Shown here: in pieces, positions 25,789-34,697 of the stretch
How the letters are laid out: every line of letters starts with the position of its first letter
Numbering within the stretch: the stretch's first letter is position 1
Assembly: GCF_900114445.1 (NCBI RefSeq)
Contig: NZ_FOTB01000003.1
Coordinates: 310,001-374,000, forward strand
Origin: Salinicoccus halodurans
Lineage (GTDB): Bacteria; Bacillota; Bacilli; Staphylococcales; Salinicoccaceae
Length of the DNA: 64,000 nt
Direction of reading: 5' to 3'
The notes under the pieces: generated by a model
Seen by the model: only the letters and a program-made list of their open reading frames with translations
Database searches by the model: none
Told to the model about the DNA's origin: nothing
Translations under genes and position numbers: made by a program

Positions 25789-26469
25789 ATGCTGGATCAA
25801 TTTTTATGGGTGATATTCCCTTATCTTGCCATCGCGACATTTGTCATCGGTCATATATTCAGGTACAGGTACGATCAGTTCAGCTGGACGGCAAAGTCCA
25901 GTGAATTCATAGAACAGAAGCAGCTCAAATGGGGAAGCCTGCTGTTTCACCTGGGAGTAATTCCTGTATTTTTTGGGCATGTAGTGGGATTGCTGATTCC
26001 TGCTGCCTGGCTTTCTGCCGCCGGGGTGAATGATCATCTCTATCATCTTGGTGCAGTCTATATCGGCAGCATATTCGGCATCATGACACTTGTCGGGATG
26101 TTCCTTCTGACCTACAGGAGACTGAGCAAACCGAGTGTCCTGAAGCTGAGTTCCGCCTCAGACATCATTGTGAATCTTATGTTGCTGTTCATCGTATTCA
26201 TCGGATGCTACGCAACACTTGTCACAAATACGACGACACCGGAATTTGATTATCGTGCTACAATATCAGTATGGATAAGAGGTTTGCTGACACTGAGGCC
26301 GGAAGCGGCATTGATGGAATCTGTTCCATTTACATTCAAACTCCATGTATTGTTCGGATTTGCCATTTTCATGATGTGGCCGTTTACCCGGCTGGTGCAT
26401 GTATGGAGCGTCCCGCTCAACTACGGGACAAGGAGTTATATCCTGTATAGGAAACACAGTGCCAAATGA
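25789..26469 (+). CDS. narI: Nitrate reductase gamma subunit NarI (cytochrome b)
   Basis: This membrane diheme cytochrome b, 226 residues with five spans, oxidises menaquinol and passes electrons to NarH. Histidines suited to heme ligation are in FVIGHIFRYRYD, LFHLGVIPVFFGHVVG and FKLHVLFGFAI...TRLVHVWSVP. The sequence is very close to staphylococcal NarI. GAGGGGCTG precedes the ATG. It is the last structural gene; nreA follows after 25 bases. Confidence 0.97.
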   Translation: MLDQFLWVIFPYLAIATFVIGHIFRYRYDQFSWTAKSSEFIEQKQLKWGSLLFHLGVIPVFFGHVVGLLIPAAWLSAAGVNDHLYHLGAVYIGSIFGIMTLVGMFLLTYRRLSKPSVLKLSSASDIIVNLMLLFIVFIGCYATLVTNTTTPEFDYRATISVWIRGLLTLRPEAALMESVPFTFKLHVLFGFAIFMMWPFTRLVHVWSVPLNYGTRSYILYRKHSAK

Positions 26470-26494
26470 TAGTTTAGAAAAGGGGTGGGGGCAC

Positions 26495-26947
26495 ATGGCC
26501 GGTGTAATGAAGAATACAATAAACCTGGATCATATACGTCAGATCACCCACTCCGATTTTGTAGGTATGGCCGAAGAAATCGGGATGTTTGACGACGTTC
26601 AGGTGAAATGGACTCATATAACGGGCAATATGAATAATCGTTATAAAAGGATAGCCGTGGGTCCGGGCAAGGGAATTGCGGGCGTCATTTATAAAACTGG
26701 AAAACCGTGGACAGTGGAAAATGTCAGCAGTGAAATCCCACTGCCGGAAAGGCATCAGTATCCAATTTTAATAAATGAAAAGATCCGCTCATTCATTGCT
26801 GTCCCCATCATACAGAACGGCATGCCGGAAGGGGTCATCCTCATCGGTTACAGGACACCGGAGAGGGTAAGCAAGTCTTTGACGATGACTTATATCAAAA
26901 ATATACAGAAGGCATGCAAATGTGAACTGGGAGGGGTTCATTTATGA
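26495..26947 (+). CDS. nreA: Nitrate sensor NreA (GAF domain)
   Basis: This 150-residue single-GAF-domain protein binds nitrate in staphylococci and controls the NreB kinase. The family stretches DDVQVKWTHITGNMNNRYKRIAVGPGKGIAGV and GKPWTVENV are visible. The start at ATG 26495 follows AAAAGGGGTGGGGG; an ORF extending back into narI lacks any ribosome site. Its stop overlaps the nreB start (ATGA), so the sensor proteins are probably made in fixed ratio. Confidence 0.93.
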   Translation: MAGVMKNTINLDHIRQITHSDFVGMAEEIGMFDDVQVKWTHITGNMNNRYKRIAVGPGKGIAGVIYKTGKPWTVENVSSEIPLPERHQYPILINEKIRSFIAVPIIQNGMPEGVILIGYRTPERVSKSLTMTYIKNIQKACKCELGGVHL

Positions 26948-27999
26948 ATAAACAGGAAAGTCTGACTGAATATCTGCAACTTTTATTTGACCAGGCGAAT
27001 GAAATCATATTCTTCCTGGACAAGGAAGGCAGAATCATCTACCGCAACAGCGCTTCATATGAAATTATGGGGGACGATATCCAGAATCAGTTGGACAATG
27101 CATTATGCCATCATTGTGAAGGGCTCACTGACGAAAATCATCTTATAACGTGTGAAGGATGCTATCTATTCAGCGGGGTTGACAACAAGGTTGATTTCCA
27201 ATTATTCATGAAACTCCGGGATGGCACTGTGAAGCCCTATTCTGCAAATTACCAGACACTCAGCCAGGAGGATGATATCAGGGTACTCCGGTTGAATAAT
27301 GTGTCTAACCAGATAAAAACACAGCAGATTCTGCATCAGAAGATGCTGACAAAACACATTATGGAAGCTCAGGAAGAGGAAAGGAAGAGGATTTCCCGTC
27401 AACTCCATGACAGCATCATACAGAACATATTGAATATCCTGGTGGAAGTGCGTCTGTTAAAATATCTCTCTGCAGATGATCTGATGGCGAAGACTGAACA
27501 GACTGAATATCTGCTCAATAATCTGATGAAGTCCATACGGAATATCTCTGTTGAACTGCGGCCTTCTTCCCTGGATGATCTGGGTCTTTTGTCCGCATTG
27601 AGATCGCATTTCAAATATATCGGCAAAAACTACGGCATGAGCGTTTTATTTGAAAGCAATATAGCTGATGCACGGTTCGATACCGAAATTGAAACGGCGT
27701 TATACCGCATCATCCAGGAATCTGTGTTCAATGCGATGAAATATGCTAATGTCGATGCCGTAGACGTTACCCTGATGACCCGGGAAGATTATCTGGAAGT
27801 CATCGTCGAAGATGAAGGGGAGGGATTCGATATGCACAGCTCGCCTCAGGGGTCGGGACTCGGATTGTTCGGCATGAGGGAAAGGGCGGAAGCGATCGGT
27901 GGGACTCTCAGTATTAAGAGCATTGTCGGCAGAGGGACGAAAATCACTCTGATCCTGCCTTTGAAAAGGGGAGATGAAAATGAAAATAGTCATCGCTGA
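26944..27999 (+). CDS. nreB: Oxygen-sensing histidine kinase NreB
   Basis: This cytoplasmic sensor kinase has 351 residues. An N-terminal PAS domain (about residues 1-125) contains four cysteines, C55, C58, C70 and C73, in CHHC and CEGC pairs. These hold the oxygen-labile [4Fe-4S] cluster by which NreB senses anoxia. A HisKA_3 dimerisation domain follows with the phosphorylated His155 in [12 protein letters not shown], then an HATPase_c domain ([21 protein letters not shown]). It is coupled to nreA upstream and overlaps nreC downstream. Confidence 0.96.
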   Translation: MNKQESLTEYLQLLFDQANEIIFFLDKEGRIIYRNSASYEIMGDDIQNQLDNALCHHCEGLTDENHLITCEGCYLFSGVDNKVDFQLFMKLRDGTVKPYSANYQTLSQEDDIRVLRLNNVSNQIKTQQILHQKMLTKHIMEAQEEERKRISRQLHDSIIQNILNILVEVRLLKYLSADDLMAKTEQTEYLLNNLMKSIRNISVELRPSSLDDLGLLSALRSHFKYIGKNYGMSVLFESNIADARFDTEIETALYRIIQESVFNAMKYANVDAVDVTLMTREDYLEVIVEDEGEGFDMHSSPQGSGLGLFGMRERAEAIGGTLSIKSIVGRGTKITLILPLKRGDENENSHR

Positions 28000-28630
28000 T
28001 GATCACTCTGTCGTACGCAGTGGATTTTCAATGATTATAAATTATCAGAAGGATATGGAAGTTGTCGCTACTGCCGGGGACGGGCTGGAGGCGTACAGGA
28101 TGGTGCAGAAATATGAGCCGGATATCATTCTGATGGATATCAGCATGCCGCCGGGAGAATCGGGACTGATTGCGACGGGAAAGATATCCCAGGATTTCCC
28201 CGATACAAAAATCATCATTCTCACAATGTATGATGATGAGGAATACCTTTTCCATTCCCTTAAGAACGGGGCGAAGGGATATGTGCTCAAGAGTGCACCG
28301 GATGCCGAGCTGCTGGATGCGATACGTTCCGTTTACACAGGTGATACCTACGTGCATCCCAAAATGACGAATATTCTTGTAAAACAGTACATAACGCATG
28401 ACGAAATGGCCAAGGATGATACGAATCCATTTAAAATACTTTCCAAAAGGGAACTGGAGATATTGCCGCTTGTGGCTAAAGGGTACGGTAATAAAGATAT
28501 TGCCGAGAAATTGTTCATATCAGTGAAAACAGTGGAAGCCCACAAGGCCAATTTCATGGAAAAAATCGGTCTGTCATCACGTCCGGAATTATTGGAGTAT
28601 GCGATAAAGAAAAAATTAATTGAATTTTAA
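27980..28630 (+). CDS. nreC: Nitrate/oxygen response regulator NreC
   Basis: This 216-residue NarL/LuxR-type response regulator has receiver Asp53 in [10 protein letters not shown], the receiver lysine in KGYVLKSAP, and the C-terminal helix-turn-helix [23 protein letters not shown]. It is phosphorylated by NreB without oxygen and activates narG, narT and nir genes in staphylococci. I chose ATG 27980 because AAAAGGGGAG suits it; the ATG two codons earlier is too close to that site. It overlaps nreB by 20 bases. Likely target boxes are seen at narG and narT. Confidence 0.95.
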   Translation: MKIVIADDHSVVRSGFSMIINYQKDMEVVATAGDGLEAYRMVQKYEPDIILMDISMPPGESGLIATGKISQDFPDTKIIILTMYDDEEYLFHSLKNGAKGYVLKSAPDAELLDAIRSVYTGDTYVHPKMTNILVKQYITHDEMAKDDTNPFKILSKRELEILPLVAKGYGNKDIAEKLFISVKTVEAHKANFMEKIGLSSRPELLEYAIKKKLIEF

Positions 28631-28641
28631 GCAGGTGGACT

Positions 28642-29142
28642 ATGCAGACATTTACTTTCAGTATGAAAGCATTGAGGGTTTTGGAGAACGAGCACCGGCT
28701 GATCATGCACGAAATAACAAAGTGGTTTGAGCGGATGCGTGAATTGGAAGCAGGAGGCGGGGCCGGTACACAGGAGCTTGGAGCCTTGATGGATCACGTC
28801 GCCCAAAGCAAGGAAATCATCAACAGACACCAGGTGAAAGAAGATCAGTATTTCTTTGAAATGCTCGGCCATTACATCGGTATGGATCAAGGGCCGATAA
28901 TGGCAATCCAGGAAGAGCACAGTGAAATAGAACAGTATTTTACCAATGCATTTGTCATGCATGGCGAAAACAGGCCGTTAAACGATTTTTCACAGTATCT
29001 TCAGGAAGCGTATGAAATATTATATATGCACATGTATAAGGAAGAGAACGTCCTTTTCCCGATGGCAGAAAAGCAATTCAGGACAATAGATGAAGAAAAG
29101 TTGCTGGAGCAGATCAATAGCAATATCCTTGAAGAAACATAA
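28642..29142 (+). CDS. Hemerythrin-domain protein in the nar locus
   Basis: This 166-residue protein has a hemerythrin HHE-type helical bundle. Candidate iron ligands are H and E in LENEHRLIMHEI, INRHQVKEDQYFF, IQEEHSEIEQYF and YMHMYKEENVLFPM. It starts 11 bases after nreC and is probably co-transcribed with it. Binding oxygen, NO or iron near the nitrate sensor is plausible. It is not the iron-sulfur repair protein ScdA, whose N-terminal domain is missing. Its role in nitrate respiration is my inference. Confidence 0.82.
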   Translation: MQTFTFSMKALRVLENEHRLIMHEITKWFERMRELEAGGGAGTQELGALMDHVAQSKEIINRHQVKEDQYFFEMLGHYIGMDQGPIMAIQEEHSEIEQYFTNAFVMHGENRPLNDFSQYLQEAYEILYMHMYKEENVLFPMAEKQFRTIDEEKLLEQINSNILEET

Positions 29143-29159
29143 GGCATTCCCCGGAAATA

Positions 29160-29177
29160 ATAAGGGGACTCCCTTAT
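29160..29177 (+). promoter_or_regulatory. NreC-like box upstream of narT
   Basis: Perfect seven-base arms ATAAGGG and CCCTTAT flank GACT, giving the GGG-N4-CCC core of the NreC motif. The centre lies 30.5 bases before the first base of the TATAAT at 29199-29204; the equivalent distance at narG is 31.5. Confidence 0.65.
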
Positions 29178-29198
29178 GTTCTTTTTTATTGCAGAAAT

Positions 29199-29204
29199 TA
29201 TAAT
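29199..29204 (+). promoter_or_regulatory. narT -10 element
   Basis: A perfect TATAAT with no good -35 hexamer 16-18 bases upstream, as expected for a promoter that needs an activator such as NreC. Confidence 0.55.
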
Positions 29205-29255
29205 GGTAAATAAGGGTATGGTAAAGAAAACTATATAAAATAAGGTGTGAGTATC

Positions 29256-30740
29256 TTGATCAGGAAAATGCAGCTTCCTTTGCAAACAGTGAACATGCTT
29301 GTCGGTTTCATCTGCTGGGTGATCATATCGCCTTTGATCCCGTTCATTTCAGAAGACGTGAACATCCCTGCAGAACAGGTGGCGATCATTACGGCGGTAC
29401 CTGTTATTCTCGGTTCGGTCTTAAGGATTCCATTAGGTTACTACGCGAACGTCATCGGCGCCAGGAAAGTGTTTATCGCGAGCTTTATCCTGCTGTTGTT
29501 CCCCATCTATTATATAAGCAACACATCTTCTCACATAGATCTGCTCATCGGGGGCTTTTTCCTGGGGATAGGCGGAGCGATGTTCTCGGTCGGAGTGACC
29601 AGTCTGCCGAAGTACTATCCGAAAGAGAAACACGGGCTGATCAATGGTATTTACGGAGTGGGAAATATCGGCACGGCAATCGCAAGTTTCTCTGCGCCCG
29701 TACTCGCAGTGCAGATCGGCTGGCAGAATACCATCCGTCTGCTGCTGGTCGTACTGATTGTTTTCATTGTCATCAATATCTTCTTTGGTGACCGGCAGGA
29801 GAAATTGGTGAAACAGCCGCTGTTCGGTCAGATCAAAGGGATCATCAACAACGAAAAGCTATGGGTGATTTCCCTGTGGTATTTCATCACATTCGGTTCA
29901 TTCGTCGCCTTTACAGTGTTCCTGCCGAACTTCCTGATTACAAACTACGGCATAGATAATGTGGATGCGGGAATCCGGACAGCAGGGTTCATTGCACTTG
30001 CCACATTCATCCGGCCGCTCGGCGGCTTCATCGGGGACAAATTCGATCCGCTCATTGCACTCATCTTTACCTTCCTCGGCATAACAATCGGCGGCATCAT
30101 CCTTGCATTCTCCCCGACATTCATGCTGTTCAGTATTGGATGTCTGCTGGTGGCTGCGACCGCAGGCATCGGTAACGGACTGGTGTTCAAACTCGTACCC
30201 CAGTACTTTAACAAACAGGCGGGGATTGCCAACGGCTTCGTTTCCATGATGGGCGGCCTCGGCGGTTTCTTTCCGCCATTGATACTGACTTTGATCCATG
30301 CAATCACCGGCCAGTACGCCATTGGATTCATGCTGCTGTCCCAGGTTGCCTTGGCAAGCCTGATTCTGGCTGGCTGGATGTTCTATCAAAATAAAGTATC
30401 CATCGCAGCCAAAGTGTTCAATTCAATGGGACAGGGTGTATTGGTGACTGACGAACATGGAAAGATTACAGATATCAATCCAAGATTTACGGAAATTACA
30501 GGATATGAGGCAGATGAAGTAAGGGGGAAAAACCCGAGCATACTCCAATCCGGGGAACAGGACCCTGCGTATTACAGCAATATGTGGGATATGCTGAAGC
30601 GTGAAGGCATATGGCAGGGAGAAATTACGAACAGGAAGAAGAACGGGGAACTATACCGGCAGTGGCTGAATATCAAAGAAGTCCGGAGCAGTGAGGGTGA
30701 GATAGAAAGGTATGTCGGCACCTTCTCTGAAATTGACTGA
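29256..30740 (+). CDS. narT: Nitrate transporter NarT with C-terminal PAS domain
   Basis: The first 380 or so residues form a 12-span MFS nitrate/nitrite transporter of the NarK/NarT type, with the family motifs GGFFLGIGGAMFSVGVTSLPKYYP and NGFVSMMGGLGGFFPPL. Staphylococcal NarT ends there, but this protein continues for about 110 residues with a complete PAS domain (about 385-494: GQGVLVTDEHGKITDINPRF, ITGYEADEVRGKNPSILQSG, EITNRKKNGELY). The extension ends at FSEID, exactly where this PAS type usually leads into an output domain. The start is uncertain: TTG 29256 has AAGGTG eight bases upstream, while GTG 29247 and ATG 29268 are alternatives. It lies downstream of an NreC-like box. Confidence 0.93.
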   Translation: MIRKMQLPLQTVNMLVGFICWVIISPLIPFISEDVNIPAEQVAIITAVPVILGSVLRIPLGYYANVIGARKVFIASFILLLFPIYYISNTSSHIDLLIGGFFLGIGGAMFSVGVTSLPKYYPKEKHGLINGIYGVGNIGTAIASFSAPVLAVQIGWQNTIRLLLVVLIVFIVINIFFGDRQEKLVKQPLFGQIKGIINNEKLWVISLWYFITFGSFVAFTVFLPNFLITNYGIDNVDAGIRTAGFIALATFIRPLGGFIGDKFDPLIALIFTFLGITIGGIILAFSPTFMLFSIGCLLVAATAGIGNGLVFKLVPQYFNKQAGIANGFVSMMGGLGGFFPPLILTLIHAITGQYAIGFMLLSQVALASLILAGWMFYQNKVSIAAKVFNSMGQGVLVTDEHGKITDINPRFTEITGYEADEVRGKNPSILQSGEQDPAYYSNMWDMLKREGIWQGEITNRKKNGELYRQWLNIKEVRSSEGEIERYVGTFSEID

Positions 30741-30771
30741 AGTATTTAAAATGAAAGAGGCTCAGGAATAC

Positions 30772-30808
30772 AAAAAGCGCTGCAGATCAATGGTCTGCAG
30801 CGCTTTAA
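30772..30808. terminator. Shared terminator, narT / opp operon
   Basis: AAAGCGCTGCAGA (30774-30786) and TCTGCAGCGCTTT (30794-30806) form a 13-pair stem. T-rich sequence follows on the minus strand, so it chiefly ends the opp operon. Confidence 0.88.
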
Positions 30809-31726
30809 TCATACTGTCCAGCTTTCATATTCCTTTTGGGAGCAGTATACCAGATGACTATTTCCGAAATCCCTCAATTTCAGTTCTTCATCTTCATTAT
30901 ACCCGTGCATACTTTCATCGTAACCGACCCGGCGGCGTTCTTTCTCAGAATGGGGATCGGGCTGGGGCACCGCTGAGAGTAATGATTTGGTATAAGGGTG
31001 GAAGGGGCGGTCGTATAAATCTGACGCATCTCCTATTTCCATGATTTTTCCTTTGTACATTACGGCGATCCTGTCAGAAATGTATTTGACCATGGAGAGG
31101 TCATGCGCGATGAACAGATAGGCGAGTCCACGCTCTCTTTGTATGTTTTTCATCATGTTTACTACCTGTGCCTGAATAGAGACATCCAGGGCCGAAATCG
31201 GTTCGTCGGCAATGATCAGTTTCGGATCGAAACTGAGTGCTCTGGCGATTCCGATCCTCTGTCGCTGTCCGCCGGAGAATTCGTGCGGGTAACGGTTGGC
31301 ATGTTCCCTGTTCAATCCGACTGATTCCAGCAATTCATAAATTTTCTGCCGGCGTTCTTTTTTCTTTTTATATAATTTATGGATGTCATAGCCTTCTTCC
31401 AGTATTTCAAAAACCGTCATTCTCGGGTTCAGCGATGCATATGGGTCCTGGAAGATCATCTGCAGTTTCTGGTGGAACTGTTTTTGTTCCTTTTTGGAAA
31501 GGCTGTCGTTGTTTTTACCGTCAAAAAGTATCTCTCCGCCGGTTTTGTCATAAAGATTGATGATTGTACGACCGGTTGTTGATTTGCCGCACCCTGATTC
31601 TCCGACCAGTCCCAGTGTTTCGCCGGGCATGACATGAAAGGAGACATCATCGACCGCTTTAACCAAATTATTTTTAGAACCAAAATGCTTCTTTAAATTA
31701 TTTACAGTTAAAATTGGTTCTGCCAT
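30809..31726 (-). CDS. oppF: Oligopeptide ABC transporter ATPase OppF
   Basis: This is the second ATPase of a five-gene peptide import system, 305 residues. Walker A is GESGCGKST, the signature is FSGGQRQRIGIARAL, and Walker B is LIIADEPISALD. The C-terminal oligopeptide-type extension (RPFHPYTKSLLSAVPQPDP) is present. It follows oppD with a one-base stop/start overlap (ATGA type) and is the last gene of the operon, ending at a strong terminator. Confidence 0.93.
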   Translation of the reverse strand: MAEPILTVNNLKKHFGSKNNLVKAVDDVSFHVMPGETLGLVGESGCGKSTTGRTIINLYDKTGGEILFDGKNNDSLSKKEQKQFHQKLQMIFQDPYASLNPRMTVFEILEEGYDIHKLYKKKKERRQKIYELLESVGLNREHANRYPHEFSGGQRQRIGIARALSFDPKLIIADEPISALDVSIQAQVVNMMKNIQRERGLAYLFIAHDLSMVKYISDRIAVMYKGKIMEIGDASDLYDRPFHPYTKSLLSAVPQPDPHSEKERRRVGYDESMHGYNEDEELKLRDFGNSHLVYCSQKEYESWTV

Positions 31727-32772
31727 TACTGATCACCGCCGTTATATTGGATGTATCTGTTTCTGATTACTTCAGGTATTTGAGTCCTGGGAGCATCGGG
31801 ATGCAGTCTCCATGTTTTTGCATAATGATTTTCTGCCACCTCGAACATTGGCGGACTTTTTTCAAAATCAATCTTCATCGCATGGGGGTTCCTTGCCGCG
31901 AAAGCATCCCCGGCAGGAGGGTGGACGAGATTGGGAGGAGAGCCGGGGATTGTCCTCAACTCTTCTTTTTTATCTGCATTCATGTCAGGCATCGAACCAA
32001 GCAGCCCCCATGTATAAGGATGCTGCGGATTGTAGAAGATATCATCCACTGTACCGATTTCCACTATTTCCCCTGCATACATCACTGCAACACGATCCGC
32101 CACATTTGCGACCACTCCCAGATCATGAGTGATGAATATGATGGAAGTCTGGGAGTGCTTCTGAATATCTTTCATGACTTCCAGAATCTGTGCCTGTATC
32201 GTCACATCAAGTGCAGTGGTCGGTTCATCTGCGATGAGCAACTTGGGATCTGCTGCCAGGGCAATCGCAATGACAACCCTCTGACGCATTCCTCCGGAAA
32301 ATTCATGAGGATACTGATTCAGGCGGTTTTCAGGGCTTGGGATACCGACGAGCTGCATTAATTCCAAAGCACGTTTTTTAGCATCCCCCAAAGATATCTT
32401 TGTATGTTTGCGCATGACTTCCGTAATCTGTTTTCCTATTTTCATAGTTGGATTCAATGAAGTCATGGGGTCCTGGAATATCATGCTGATTTCATTGCCG
32501 CGGATCTTTTCCATCTGCTTTTCGGATTTTTCGAGCAGGTTTGTCTCCCCGAAAAGGATTTCTCCACCGGCATATATCGCCGGCGGCTGGGGAAGCAGTT
32601 TCATGATTGCCTGGTTGGTTACACTTTTACCTGAACCCGATTCACCAACGATGGCGAGCGTCTCCCCTTTATAGACATCGAAACTTACATTTCTTACCGC
32701 TTTTACAGTACCGGCATAAGTCTTGAAATCAACTTCTAAATTTTTCATTTGCAGTATCGGTTCATTCATCAT
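31726..32772 (-). CDS. oppD: Oligopeptide ABC transporter ATPase OppD
   Basis: This is the first ATPase of the peptide transporter, 348 residues. Walker A GESGSGKS, signature FSGGMRQRVVIAIAL, Walker B LLIADEPTTALD and the C-terminal HPYTWGLLGSMPD and PPNLVHPPAGDAFAAR regions match OppD/DppD. The latter carries no cysteine cluster here, as it lacks the usual CxxxxC pair. I set the start at ATG 32772, two bases after the oppC stop and behind AAGGAAG; an in-frame GTG at 32778 and an ATG at 32769 are alternatives. Confidence 0.93.
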   Translation of the reverse strand: MMNEPILQMKNLEVDFKTYAGTVKAVRNVSFDVYKGETLAIVGESGSGKSVTNQAIMKLLPQPPAIYAGGEILFGETNLLEKSEKQMEKIRGNEISMIFQDPMTSLNPTMKIGKQITEVMRKHTKISLGDAKKRALELMQLVGIPSPENRLNQYPHEFSGGMRQRVVIAIALAADPKLLIADEPTTALDVTIQAQILEVMKDIQKHSQTSIIFITHDLGVVANVADRVAVMYAGEIVEIGTVDDIFYNPQHPYTWGLLGSMPDMNADKKEELRTIPGSPPNLVHPPAGDAFAARNPHAMKIDFEKSPPMFEVAENHYAKTWRLHPDAPRTQIPEVIRNRYIQYNGGDQ

Positions 32773-32774
32773 AA

Positions 32775-33704
32775 TCACTTCCTTAACTTGGGATCCAGTG
32801 CATCTCTCAGACCGTCTCCGACAGCGTTAAACGCAAAAATTGTCAGACAGATCAGGGCGGCTGGGAAAAACAGTCTCCAAGGCGCATTGGCCAACGCAGG
32901 GTAGCCGTCGTTGGCCATGGTTCCCCAACTTGCCAATGGTGCCGGGACGCCCAGACCTAAATAACTTAAGAATGCTTCTGTAAATATAGCATTTGGAATC
33001 GTCAGCGTCATTGTAACCAGAATTGCACCCAGCGCATTCGGCAGCAGGTGCCTTTTTATCAGGTGCAGATTGTTCGCACCGAGTGTTCTGGCCGCAAGGA
33101 CATATTCCTGATTTTTTAATTTTAAAATTTCAGAACGTGTAATCCTCGCCATGTTCACCCAACCTGTGAGTGAAAGTGCAATGATCATCGGGAATAATCC
33201 CGGCTGCATGACAACGAGCAGAATGATTACGACGAGCAGGTAGGGTATTGCAGTCAGAATATCAGCGATACGCATCATGATTTCATCCGTGCGCCCGCCT
33301 TTCAAGCCTGCGATGGCACCCCATGCCACTCCGATGATCAAATCAATGATTGCCGCAGCAAATCCGATAAATATCGAAATCCGTGCACCCATCCAGACAC
33401 GGGTGAAGATATCCCGGCCTAAAGCATCAGTACCGAACCAATATGTTCCATTTGGAGCGATATTGTAGTCACCATTCTGCTGTCTGTATGTGAATTCTGA
33501 CAGCAGGGGTCCGAATATGGCTCCGAGAATAATAATGAAAAGTGTAATGAAACCAATCAGGGCAAGTTTATTCTTGATAAATCTTCGGGAAACTTCCCCC
33601 CAGAAGGATATCGATTTTTTGGCAAGACTCTCTGTGTCAGCCGTCTGTGTACCTACGACTTCAAAATCCGAAGGATGGAGTTCAGGTACATTTCTATCTG
33701 CCAT
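32775..33704 (-). CDS. oppC: Oligopeptide ABC transporter permease OppC
   Basis: This 309-residue inner-membrane permease has six spans. It has the N-terminal OppC-type segment followed by one span, and the EAA loop in [41 protein letters not shown] is the typical OppC/DppC motif. It overlaps oppB by 11 bases and is followed at once by oppD. It pairs with OppB to form the peptide channel. Confidence 0.94.
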   Translation of the reverse strand: MADRNVPELHPSDFEVVGTQTADTESLAKKSISFWGEVSRRFIKNKLALIGFITLFIIILGAIFGPLLSEFTYRQQNGDYNIAPNGTYWFGTDALGRDIFTRVWMGARISIFIGFAAAIIDLIIGVAWGAIAGLKGGRTDEIMMRIADILTAIPYLLVVIILLVVMQPGLFPMIIALSLTGWVNMARITRSEILKLKNQEYVLAARTLGANNLHLIKRHLLPNALGAILVTMTLTIPNAIFTEAFLSYLGLGVPAPLASWGTMANDGYPALANAPWRLFFPAALICLTIFAFNAVGDGLRDALDPKLRK

Positions 33705-34635
33705 TGGATTTTCCTCCCTTCAGACTGATGCGCGGGTCGATGAAGCTGTATAGAATATCCACTATTAAGACAGCTACCAGTAAAATTACAGAATAAAATA
33801 CCGTGGTTCCCATGATGACGGTGTAATCTCTGTTGGAAATGCTCGTAACGAAGTGTTTCCCCATTCCCGGGATTGCGAAAATCTCTTCTATTACGAAACT
33901 TCCGGTAATAATTCCGGCGGTCAGCGGAGCGAGATAAGTAACGACAGGCAGCAGAGCATTTCTCAGGGCATGCTTAAAAACAACCGCCCAGCGGGAAATC
34001 CCTTTGGCCTTTGCCATTTTTACGTACTCACTGTTCGTTTCTTCCAGCATGCTGGAACGGGTCAGTTTTGCTATGAATGCCATGGGTGTCGAGGCCAGTG
34101 CAATGGCTGGCAGTATACTGTATATGAAGCCGTTCCATCCGGCAATCGGGAACCATCCAGCCTGAAGTGCCAGATAGTACTGCAGTACTGCTGCCATTAC
34201 AAAGGAGGGCACGGATATGCCGATGACGGCCATTATGCTCATCAAGTAATCCGGCCACTTATTATGGAATAAGGCAGCAATTGTTCCAATCAGGACACCG
34301 AACCCAATTGCGATAAACATCGCTTCGAGACCAAGTGTCATGGAAATGGGGAAACCTTCCGCTATCATATCGTTTGTATCCCTGTACTTATATTTCATCG
34401 AAGTACCGAAGTCCCCGGTTGCACTGTTTACCAAATAGTCTTTGTACTGTATATACCACGGGTTATCCAACCCATATTTTTCATTCAGACTTTCCTGTAT
34501 CGCCGGGGGCACTGCCCGCTCGGAAGCGAATGGATTACCCGGAGCCAGACGCATCAGAAAAAATGTAGCTGTAATGATCAAAAATAATGCGATGATGATA
34601 TAGATTAGACGCTGGCCAAGATATTTAATCATCAT
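33694..34635 (-). CDS. oppB: Oligopeptide ABC transporter permease OppB
   Basis: This 313-residue permease has six spans. The N-terminus [19 protein letters not shown], the PGNPF loop ([10 protein letters not shown]), and the EAA region [23 protein letters not shown] are those of OppB/DppB. The start at ATG 34635 follows AAAGGAG with five-base spacing; a TTG six codons earlier overlaps this site. It is about 60 bases downstream of oppA. Confidence 0.94.
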   Translation of the reverse strand: MMIKYLGQRLIYIIIALFLIITATFFLMRLAPGNPFASERAVPPAIQESLNEKYGLDNPWYIQYKDYLVNSATGDFGTSMKYKYRDTNDMIAEGFPISMTLGLEAMFIAIGFGVLIGTIAALFHNKWPDYLMSIMAVIGISVPSFVMAAVLQYYLALQAGWFPIAGWNGFIYSILPAIALASTPMAFIAKLTRSSMLEETNSEYVKMAKAKGISRWAVVFKHALRNALLPVVTYLAPLTAGIITGSFVIEEIFAIPGMGKHFVTSISNRDYTVIMGTTVFYSVILLVAVLIVDILYSFIDPRISLKGGKSNGR

Positions 34636-34697
34636 TATGTGCTCCTTTCCCAAAAATGACAGGTGAGTATAAAATACTCACCTGACAAAAGACTTTC

